This document shows positions 7,853 to 14,588 of a stretch of 64,000 bases of DNA, piece after piece. Position numbers and translations under genes: made by a program. The notes below the pieces were generated by a model. It worked only from the letters and a program-made list of their open reading frames with translations. It did not search any database and was not told the DNA's origin. Position 1 is the stretch's first letter; the number at the start of each line of letters is the position of its first letter. The DNA is taken from assembly GCF_013375035.1 (NCBI RefSeq), contig NZ_CP056032.1:3204001-3268000 (forward strand), written 5' to 3'. The stretch comes from Spirosoma sp. KUDC1026 (GTDB lineage: Bacteria > Bacteroidota > Bacteroidia > Cytophagales > Spirosomataceae).

Positions 7853-8767
7853 TTAGGACAAATCAATCATCTTTTGGAAAGTAGATGGCGTAATACCTTC
7901 CTGCTTTTTAAACAACCGTGTGAAATAGGCCTGATCCGTAAATCCAACGTCGGCGGCTACAAGGCTGATGGACGTAGTTCGCTGACTCAACAGGACTTTA
8001 GCCTCCAGTACAATGGCTTCGTCAATCCATTTCGTCGGCGATTTTCCCGTAATGGCCTTGACGGTCTTGTTTAAATGGTTCGGTGTAATGTGCAGCAGCG
8101 TCGCGTAATCGGTAACACGGTGGTGGGTCCGGACGTGCGTAAACAGTAACTCTTTGAAGCGGTTGGTCAGGCTTACCGCTGAGGTTTGTGTGCTGCCCGA
8201 CATAGGCGTATACGCCCGGTTGATTTCGCAGAGGAGCGTAATCAGATACGGTTGAATAATGTCCAGGTTATTTAGTCCGTACTCGGCATAATCAAGCAGA
8301 ATTCGGGAAAAGAGGTGCTCAACAAACTGGCCTGTCTGCGCATCCAGACTGATCCGGGGGTTGCCCCAGACGCGCAGAAACTCGAAGTCTTTCAAGCGCT
8401 CGCTGCTGAATTTGCCGATCAGAAAATCGTCGTGGAAACTACAGAGATAGCCTCTGTTGACATCCTTTTCGCAAAACGAAAACACCTGCCCGGCAGGCAC
8501 AATTAACACCTGCCCCGGCTGAATGGTGTACGTGTCACTTCCAATCTTCATCGTGGCCGCCCCCGAGGTCAGGAACAGCATCGAATGGATGGTGGCCCGC
8601 GTTGCGGGTACCGGTCGGGTTACGTGTTTGTACATATCCTCCACCCGAACAATCAGAAACTTGTTGACATCGCCCTTGAGCCGGGCCACCAGTTCCGGCG
8701 AAGGCATGAACTTCGACGTAAAGACCCGGGGTTCGTAGAGATTTATAGGGTCGGTGTCCTCCTTCAT
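7853..8767 (-). CDS. AraC-family transcriptional regulator
   Basis: 304 residues. The N-terminal cupin-like sensor domain (to about 190) includes YTIQPGQVLIVPAGQVFSF, typical of AraC-type ligand pockets. The C-terminal ~100 residues carry the double HTH: HHRVTDYATLLHITPNHLNKTVK, then SLVAADVGFTDQAYFTRLFKK and EGITPSTFQ. It starts 3 bp after the CDF transporter stop, so it is probably co-transcribed with it and may answer to a metal or stress cue; that link is inference from position only. Confidence 0.92.
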   Translation of the reverse strand: MKEDTDPINLYEPRVFTSKFMPSPELVARLKGDVNKFLIVRVEDMYKHVTRPVPATRATIHSMLFLTSGAATMKIGSDTYTIQPGQVLIVPAGQVFSFCEKDVNRGYLCSFHDDFLIGKFSSERLKDFEFLRVWGNPRISLDAQTGQFVEHLFSRILLDYAEYGLNNLDIIQPYLITLLCEINRAYTPMSGSTQTSAVSLTNRFKELLFTHVRTHHRVTDYATLLHITPNHLNKTVKAITGKSPTKWIDEAIVLEAKVLLSQRTTSISLVAADVGFTDQAYFTRLFKKQEGITPSTFQKMIDLS

Positions 8768-8770
8768 GGC

Positions 8771-9781
8771 TTAACGAATATCCTGGGGACTTAGCGGGAC
8801 AAAATGCTTTTGGTTCAGCGGGAGATTAGCGGGCGTCCAGTCAACGTCGCGTACGAACGCAAACGCCCGAACGGGGCAGTCGGCTACGCGGCAGTAGTGG
8901 CAGCAGGCCTGTTCGCAGGGGTCCGAGTGGACAAAGATTTCGACCTCGTTGTTAAAGCCGTCTTTCAGCGTATCTTCAAACAGATGAACCTGGTTATGTA
9001 CCTGTTCCAGTTGCCAGTAATAGGGCAGGGTCAGGTGGCAGTCGACGTGCAGGTCAGCCCCGTAGCGCTGCACCCGCAGGTTGTGAACGTCGATCCAGTT
9101 CTCGTCCCGGTGCACGTTCAGCAGGGTAACCACCCGTTCCAGCGTCGGTACGTCGGTCGCGTCCATGAGCCGGGCTACCGACTGCCGGATGAGCTGAAAT
9201 CCGTTGTAAACGATCACAAACGAGATCAGCAGCGACAACGTGCTGTCGATCCAGAACTGACCCGTCAGTTTGATCAGCGCCACGCCCACCATAACAACAA
9301 CGCTGCTGAGCGCATCTGTCATCAGGTGCCGCCCATCGGCGTCGAGTGCCAGTGAGTTGGTTTTTGCCCCGGACCGGATCAGGCTCCAGCCCACAAAGCC
9401 GTTGGCCACCGCCGTTACGCCCACCAGCGCAATACCCCAGTCGAGGTGGCTGAGCGTTTTGGGTTCAAAGTAGGTGAGAATTGCCTGCCAGAAAATGACG
9501 ATTCCGGCCGAAAGGATCATCGCGCCCTCAAAACCCGACGACAGAAATTCGATTTTCCCGTGCCCGTACGGGTGGTTCTGGTCGCGGGGCTGACCAGCCA
9601 GGTAAATGCTGTAGAAAGCAAAGCCGCTGGCAATGACGTTGACGATGGATTCAACGGCATCGGTCAGAATCGCCGTTGAGAACGTCAGGAAATAAGCCGT
9701 AAATTTTATGACCAGCAGAACAAGGCTCATCCCCAGCGAGATGCCCATCCAACGGTATTTCAGTTGTTGTGAAGTCAGCAT
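8771..9781 (-). CDS. cation diffusion facilitator (CDF) transporter
   Basis: 336 residues from the ATG at 9781. Six TM helices with the CDF signatures: TDAVESIVNVIASG in TM2, HPYGHGKIEFLSSG in the loop and DALSSVVVMVG in TM5, giving the Asp/His metal sites for Zn/Fe/Co export. The C-terminal cytoplasmic domain ends in a Cys-rich tail (DPCEQACCHYCRVADC), unusual for the family and possibly a metal-binding extension. A longer frame begins at 9886, next to a -7 box at 9901-9894; 9781 is preferred because the extra 35 residues are not CDF-like, though they too contain a CACC motif. The AraC gene follows by 3 bp. Confidence 0.88.
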   Translation of the reverse strand: MLTSQQLKYRWMGISLGMSLVLLVIKFTAYFLTFSTAILTDAVESIVNVIASGFAFYSIYLAGQPRDQNHPYGHGKIEFLSSGFEGAMILSAGIVIFWQAILTYFEPKTLSHLDWGIALVGVTAVANGFVGWSLIRSGAKTNSLALDADGRHLMTDALSSVVVMVGVALIKLTGQFWIDSTLSLLISFVIVYNGFQLIRQSVARLMDATDVPTLERVVTLLNVHRDENWIDVHNLRVQRYGADLHVDCHLTLPYYWQLEQVHNQVHLFEDTLKDGFNNEVEIFVHSDPCEQACCHYCRVADCPVRAFAFVRDVDWTPANLPLNQKHFVPLSPQDIR

Positions 9782-9893
9782 AGTGCAGCAAGCGCAGGTT
9801 CCGGTCAGGATGACCTGGTCAGGTGAGACCGGGTAGTACGACGCCCGGTTAGCATCGACGGTGGCTGAGTGCGAATCCGGCCACAAAGGTAGC

Positions 9894-9901
9894 CAATCGT
9901 A
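9894..9901 (-). promoter_or_regulatory. -7 element TACCTTTG for the CDF gene
   Basis: A perfect TAnnTTTG on the minus strand. Transcription would start near 9887, leaving a leader of about 105 nt before the ATG at 9781, or making an ATG at 9886 leaderless. A clear -33 box was not found. Confidence 0.4.
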
Positions 9902-9927
9902 GACGAAAAGTTCGTACTTTCGTCGGC

Positions 9928-10476
9928 ATGAACGAAGTTGTAAACCCCTGGCAAACGCTCAATTCGGCCGTTAAATACGAAAATAACTGGTTGGCGGTCA
10001 GGCATGAAGAAGTCATCACACCTGCCGGATCGCCCGGTATTTACGGCGTTGTCAGTTTCAAAAACAAGGCGACCGGCGTCGTTCCCATTGACGCCGACGG
10101 CAATACGTATCTGGTTGGGCAGTACCGCTACCCCCTGAACGAATATTCCTGGGAAATCCCGGAAGGCGGCTCTCCGCTGGGTACCGATCCGCTCGATTCG
10201 GCGAAGCGAGAGCTGAAAGAAGAAACGGGGCTGGAAGCCGCCAAATGGACCCAGCTTTCCCGCATCCATACCTCCAACTCCGCCACGGACGAAGAAGGGT
10301 TTATCTATTTAGCCGAGGAACTGACCGAAGGCGAACACGAGCCCGAAGAAACCGAAGATTTGAAAGTCTGGAAATTGCCACTGGCGCAGGCCGTCGATAT
10401 GGTGATGAACAGCCAGATCACCGACGCCATCAGCGTGAGCGGGTTGTTGATGGTAGCGCGGCTGCGCGGGGTTTAA
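9928..10476 (+). CDS. Nudix hydrolase (ADP-ribose pyrophosphatase type)
   Basis: 182 residues. The Nudix box is at about residues 75-97: EGGSPLGTDPLDSAKRELKE followed by ETGL. The catalytic REL-x-EE-x-GL core is intact, but the first Glu of the consensus G-x5-E-x7-REUxEExGU is Thr in this protein (GTDP). Upstream strands (GVVPIDADGNTYLVGQYRYPLNE) match ADP-ribose pyrophosphatases, which clear ADP-ribose to AMP and ribose-5-phosphate. It is divergent from the CDF gene; a TACTTTCG sequence at 9915-9922 could be its -7 box. Confidence 0.88.
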   Translation: MNEVVNPWQTLNSAVKYENNWLAVRHEEVITPAGSPGIYGVVSFKNKATGVVPIDADGNTYLVGQYRYPLNEYSWEIPEGGSPLGTDPLDSAKRELKEETGLEAAKWTQLSRIHTSNSATDEEGFIYLAEELTEGEHEPEETEDLKVWKLPLAQAVDMVMNSQITDAISVSGLLMVARLRGV

Positions 10477-10546
10477 AGGGTAAAACAAACCTTCGCCTGC
10501 TCTTTCCGGTTGTCAGACTCAACTAACCGATCCTTTAATCGTTCGT

Positions 10547-11194
10547 TTGCCTGTGCTTTTTTTACCAATACTATACGGCTTTCTGGTCGGAGTGGCGCTT
10601 TGCCTGACGTTCGGAACCGTTTTCTTTGCCCTTATTCAAAACAGCGTCGATAACGGCTTCCGCTCCGGAATGAAAATCATTCTGGGGGTGATTGTAGGCG
10701 ATACGTTGTTTGTGCTGGCGGCCCTGCTCGGTACGTCGTTTCTACCAAAAATCGACGGCTTTGAGTACATCATGGCGGGCGTTGGCGTCGTGTTCCTGAC
10801 GGCCATGGGACTGGTCAATATTTTGAAAGGAACCCCCCGGCTGGCGTATCCCAAAACCAGCTTCGGTAACTTCATCTATTACTTTACGACCGGCTTTTTC
10901 CTGAATGCGCTCAACCCGGTCAACTTCGTATCCTGGGTAGCGATCGTAGCCTACATCCGGACGCATTTTCATTACACCGACGCCCAGCAATACGCGTTTA
11001 TGAGCGCCAGCCTGGTAGGCGTTTTTCTGACCGAAACGGCTCTGGCCTATTACGCAAACCGCCTGAAGCGATTCTTTACCCCCCGCGTGGTGCTGATTTT
11101 CAACCGCGTTACGGGCGTTGTTTTCCTGATTGGGGCTGTCAACATCGCCTATTCCCGGCTCTACGAACCGTTGGTTGCTTATTTGCACCGGTAG
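10547..11194 (+). CDS. LysE-family amino-acid exporter
   Basis: 215 residues, six TM helices. Family features: a first helix with GFLVGVALCLTFGTVFFALIQ, the amphipathic NGFRSGMKIILGVIVGDTLFV stretch, and NALNPVNFVSWVAI in TM4. LysE/RhtB proteins export amino acids or metabolites across the inner membrane. There is no in-frame ATG at the N-terminus: the start must be TTG (10547) or GTG (10553); GTG gives a normal first helix. A long imperfect palindrome follows the stop at once. Confidence 0.85.
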   Translation: MPVLFLPILYGFLVGVALCLTFGTVFFALIQNSVDNGFRSGMKIILGVIVGDTLFVLAALLGTSFLPKIDGFEYIMAGVGVVFLTAMGLVNILKGTPRLAYPKTSFGNFIYYFTTGFFLNALNPVNFVSWVAIVAYIRTHFHYTDAQQYAFMSASLVGVFLTETALAYYANRLKRFFTPRVVLIFNRVTGVVFLIGAVNIAYSRLYEPLVAYLHR

Positions 11195-11203
11195 CGAAGG
11201 CTG

Positions 11204-11300
11204 GTAAAAGAGTAGAGAAAAAGAAAACAGACGGAAGAAAAAAGACCAGTTCGTGTCGTTTCTCTTACGTCTGTTGGCTGTCTTTCTTCTTCTGTCTAAC
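11204..11300. repeat. long imperfect palindrome, 'gtaag/agac' word type, copy 1
   Basis: Fills nearly the whole gap between two co-directional genes. The best-paired core is 11227-11245 against 11256-11274 (16 of 19 bases pair), with looser pairing outward to about 11204 and 11300. The arms are purine-rich on one side and built from short words (AAGAAA, CAGACG). Its right arm resembles the right arm of the palindrome at 48830-48863 (TCTCTTAC, then GTCTTTCTTCT in both), so the two look like one family. Confidence 0.7.
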
Positions 11301-11319
11301 CTCGTTCATCTACATACCC

Positions 11320-11910
11320 ATGAAATTTCTGTACCGCCACTGGCCCGATCTGAGTGCGGGGCTGGCTTTGTGCTGCCTGCTGCATCTCTACGATAACATG
11401 ACCCTGTCCGATGTATCGTTTCTGCTTTTGCTCAACTTTACGGGGCTGCTGGCGCAACAGTATGAGCAGTATAAATTTCCGGGCCTGTTTCCCCGCCGGC
11501 TGAATGAACTGGCGTACCAGAGCAATCAGCCTGATAATTATCCGCTGAATCCAACGTCAGCCTTTGTACTGAATAGCCTGTTTGGGTGGGGACTCTACGG
11601 ATCGGCGGCTTTTTTCGGCGACCAGTGGCTCTGGTTGGGAGTTGCTGTTGTCGTTGTTTCCGTCGGAAGCTGGGTATATTACATCTGGTTGTTCAACATC
11701 CGGGGCCGACAAGTTTACGCACCCGGTATGGTGGCAGGCTGTCTGTTTTCCCTCCCTGCGGCCGGATATTTTGTGTGGTATATCCTGGCGTATCAGGTTG
11801 CAGCGCCGGTCGATTACGGACTTGGTTTACTCCTGGGCGTAGGTGTACTGCTGCTCCCAAGATGGGTAGTCCGCTGGCTGGCCGATCCGAATACGCGTTA
11901 CGTTTTTTAG
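11320..11910 (+). CDS. HXXEE-like integral membrane protein
   Basis: 196 residues, about five TM helices. The region LLAQQYEQYKFPGLFPRRLNE matches the HXXEE family (normally H-x-x-E-E followed by PG.FP), but the His and one Glu are replaced, giving QQYEQY, so any metal- or proton-linked role of the motif is doubtful here. ATG at 11320 follows the palindrome by 20 bp. It is convergent with the GH3 gene with 54 bp between stops. Confidence 0.65.
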   Translation: MKFLYRHWPDLSAGLALCCLLHLYDNMTLSDVSFLLLLNFTGLLAQQYEQYKFPGLFPRRLNELAYQSNQPDNYPLNPTSAFVLNSLFGWGLYGSAAFFGDQWLWLGVAVVVVSVGSWVYYIWLFNIRGRQVYAPGMVAGCLFSLPAAGYFVWYILAYQVAAPVDYGLGLLLGVGVLLLPRWVVRWLADPNTRYVF

Positions 11911-11964
11911 CACGTTTGCCGTACTCTGTTCGTGACGGATCGAATCGGCCAGTTCGGCAACGGA

Positions 11965-13533
11965 CTATTGGTGCGGCTGGGCATACCCCCGTTCGGCCAG
12001 AAAACCTTGCCAGTCGGCGATGAGCGCTTTCTTCAAAACGCGGGGAAACTTATGCTGGCCCCCCATTTTTCCCTTCCGATTCATCCAGTCGTAAAACGTA
12101 GCGGTCGGCAGTACGGTCACGGTTACCTCCTTGAGGGCGTGCTGCCGCTCGGTGGCGTAGTCGTCGTTTAAGTCTTTCAGATGTGTATCGAGTCGGTTGC
12201 GGAGTTCCGTTGCATCTACCGCGTCGTCCGTTCCTACGTACCAGTGGTGAGCAAACAACGTATCGTAGGGTACCCCGGCCACGGTAAACTCCCGAACCGC
12301 AATGCCCAGATCGTCGGCTGTCATTTCGAGCGCCTTATTCATGTTATCGACCGACAGGTGCTCTCCGCACAGGCTCAGGAAGTGCTTCGTGCGGCCCGTG
12401 ATAACGATTTCCGATTTGCTTTTGTCGACAAAACGAATTGTATCGCCAATAAGGTAACGCCAGGCACCCGAGCAGGTTGACAGCAGCAGCGCATACTCCT
12501 TTCCTTCCTGCACCTCGTCAATCATCAGCGTTTCCGGTTTCGCCACCAGCTCACCGTCGGCGCTGAAGTTCTGCTCGTTGAAGGGAATAAACTCAAAAAA
12601 CAGGCCGTTGTCCAGCACCAGCTGCATACCGGCCGCGTTGGGGTGCGACTGGTAGGCAATGAACCCCTCAGACGCCAGATACGTCTCGATATACGTAATA
12701 GGGTGGGCGAGAAGCTTCTCGAAACCCTGCCGATACGGCTCGAACGACACCCCGCCGTGGCAGAAGACCATCAGGTTCGGCCAGACATCGTGAATGGTTT
12801 TTACGTTATATCGGGCAATGATCTTCTCCATCAGCAGCTGAATCCAGGCTGGTACGCCCACTACGTAGCCAATATCCCAGTTGCCGGCCTGTTCGGTAAT
12901 CTCGTCGAGTTTCAGCGCCCAGTCCCGCTCGCGGGCAATGTCTTTTCCCGGTTTATAGAACCGCTGAAACCAGAACGGAATTTTGCTGGCTGTAATGCCA
13001 CTCAGATCGCCTTCGTAGTGTCCTTCGCGGGCGTTGAGCTGTGTGCTGCCGCCCAGCATCAGGTACCCTTTTTCGTACAGGGTCGACGGCAGATTCTGGT
13101 AACGACCCAGCGTCAGAATCTGGCGGATGCTGGTCCGCTGGATGGCTTTCGACATGGTTTTCGTTACCGGAATGTATTTGGTGGCCGCTTCCGACGTGCC
13201 CGAACTGAGCGCGAAATATTTGACCCGGCCCGGCCAGGTAATGTCGCGTTCGCCAGCCAGTGCCCGGTGCCACCAGGTATCGAAAATCCGGTTGTAATCG
13301 TGGATGGGTACGTTCTGTTTATACAAGTCGTAGAACGCTTTGCTCTTGTCGGTTTCTACGGCGCTGAGCAGCGCATCGAACTGGTACGTTCGTCCAAATT
13401 CGGTGAACTGGGCTTTTGAAATAAGTTTTCGGAAGGCTTTGCGCTGCTGCCGAATAGGGTTGGATCGACGGAGCTGAACGGCGGAATTCGTGAGCCGGAT
13501 TCCGTTTTTGAGCATTCTGCCTAATAATGCCAT
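11965..13533 (-). CDS. GH3-family adenylate-forming protein
   Basis: 522 residues, the usual length for GH3-type proteins of Bacteroidota. ATP/AMP-binding motifs of the acyl-adenylate fold are visible: ALSSGTSEAATKYIPVT near residue 110, YLASEGFIAYQ in the middle and WRYLIGDTIRFV with ITGRTKHFLSLCGEHLS in the C-terminal half. Plant members conjugate amino acids to jasmonate or auxin; the bacterial substrate is unknown. The start lies 13 bp after the surE stop, so the two are probably co-transcribed. Confidence 0.9.
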   Translation of the reverse strand: MALLGRMLKNGIRLTNSAVQLRRSNPIRQQRKAFRKLISKAQFTEFGRTYQFDALLSAVETDKSKAFYDLYKQNVPIHDYNRIFDTWWHRALAGERDITWPGRVKYFALSSGTSEAATKYIPVTKTMSKAIQRTSIRQILTLGRYQNLPSTLYEKGYLMLGGSTQLNAREGHYEGDLSGITASKIPFWFQRFYKPGKDIARERDWALKLDEITEQAGNWDIGYVVGVPAWIQLLMEKIIARYNVKTIHDVWPNLMVFCHGGVSFEPYRQGFEKLLAHPITYIETYLASEGFIAYQSHPNAAGMQLVLDNGLFFEFIPFNEQNFSADGELVAKPETLMIDEVQEGKEYALLLSTCSGAWRYLIGDTIRFVDKSKSEIVITGRTKHFLSLCGEHLSVDNMNKALEMTADDLGIAVREFTVAGVPYDTLFAHHWYVGTDDAVDATELRNRLDTHLKDLNDDYATERQHALKEVTVTVLPTATFYDWMNRKGKMGGQHKFPRVLKKALIADWQGFLAERGYAQPHQ

Positions 13534-13546
13534 GAGAAGTGCGTAC

Positions 13547-14323
13547 TTACAGGTTCCAGTTTTTCAACGTATCGAGCATGCCGTAGGCGGTCATATCATA
13601 CTGACATGGTACTACAGACGTGTAATTCTGCGACAGCGCATACTCGTCGGTGTCTTCGGCGTGGGTGTCGTAATTGACAAACTCGCCCGCCAGCCAGAAA
13701 TACCGGCGGCCGTGAGGATCGCGTCGCTCGTCGAAGACCTCCTGCCATTTGGCATTGGCCTGCCGACAGATGCGGATACCCTTTAGCGGCTCGGCGGATT
13801 TAGCCGGGAAGTTAACGTTCAAAGCCGTGCCGCGTTTCATGCCGTTCGTCAAAACCGCGTCGGCAATGGAAAGAATGTGATCGTGGGTATGCGAAAAATC
13901 GGGTTGCCGGGTGAAATCCCCCAGCGAAAAACCGATAGCCGGAATCCCTTCGATGGCCGCTTCAATAGCCGCCGACATGGTACCCGAATACAGGACGCTG
14001 ATCGCCGAGTTGCTCCCGTGGTTGATGCCACTAACGACCAGATCAGGGGTGCGGTCTTTCAGAATATGGTGTTTGCCGAGCTTCACGCAGTCAGCGGGAG
14101 TACCCGAACATTCGTAGGCCGGTACGTCACCGAAAATATCAGAAGGGTAGAGCCGGATGGGGTTGGCAATTGTAATAGCATGGCCCATACCCGACTGAGG
14201 GCTGTTGGGCGCTACGACGACCACCGAGCCCAGCTGCTTCATCAGGTCTACCAGCGTTCGGATGCCATGTGCCGTAATGCCATCGTCGTTTGAAATCAGG
14301 ATCAGAGGTTTTTTATCGGCCAT
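13547..14323 (-). CDS. surE: 5'/3'-nucleotidase SurE
   Basis: 258 residues from the ATG at 14323; the frame runs back to 14410 but those 29 residues precede the invariant N-terminus. SurE motifs: ILISNDDGI with the metal-binding Asp pair, VVAPNSPQSGMGHAIT, YECSGTPADCVKLG, VVSGINHGSNSA and YSGTMSAAIEA. The family is a metal-dependent survival-protein phosphatase acting on nucleoside monophosphates. GH3 follows by 13 bp. A minus-strand -7 box (TACTTTTG) at 14358-14351 places the transcript start about 20 nt before this ATG, supporting this start. Confidence 0.96.
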   Translation of the reverse strand: MADKKPLILISNDDGITAHGIRTLVDLMKQLGSVVVVAPNSPQSGMGHAITIANPIRLYPSDIFGDVPAYECSGTPADCVKLGKHHILKDRTPDLVVSGINHGSNSAISVLYSGTMSAAIEAAIEGIPAIGFSLGDFTRQPDFSHTHDHILSIADAVLTNGMKRGTALNVNFPAKSAEPLKGIRICRQANAKWQEVFDERRDPHGRRYFWLAGEFVNYDTHAEDTDEYALSQNYTSVVPCQYDMTAYGMLDTLKNWNL

Positions 14324-14350
14324 GTACCATTGCGTTTCGTTATATGGCCG

Positions 14351-14358
14351 CAAAAGTA
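14351..14358 (-). promoter_or_regulatory. -7 element TACTTTTG for surE
   Basis: A perfect TAnnTTTG on the minus strand, 28 bp before the surE ATG. It lies inside the longer open frame to 14410, which argues for the shorter surE start. No strong -33 box at standard spacing. Confidence 0.45.
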
Positions 14359-14420
14359 CGTAAATACGCCCGAAACGCGGCTGAAACTTACGCGGACGGG
14401 TGTATGACAAGCTTATTTAT

Positions 14421-14469
14421 TGACAGGATTACAGGATTTTGATACGTTGAAAGTCCTGTAATCCTGTCA
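14421..14469. repeat. perfect 16-bp inverted repeat (ACAGGATTACAGGA type)
   Basis: Arms TGACAGGATTACAGGA (14421-14436) and its exact complement (14454-14469) flank a 17-nt spacer. Each arm itself repeats the word ACAGGATT. It lies in the 265-bp gap between divergent surE and the 974-residue gene. This type of ACAGGAT-word palindrome is known as a dispersed element in several bacterial genomes. Confidence 0.85.
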
Positions 14470-14588
14470 GAGAAAAAGGGGTAAATTGTACCAACAGTGT
14501 CAGTCAGATTAAACGTGTCTAACACCGTGCGCGGCTCCTGTGGATGCAAATGCATCGCTTATGCCGTACATTGCGTAACGATCTATCT

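Noticed and set aside
14323-14410. Longer surE start at 14410
   Set aside because: A good -7 box lies within it and the extra residues precede the invariant SurE N-terminus.
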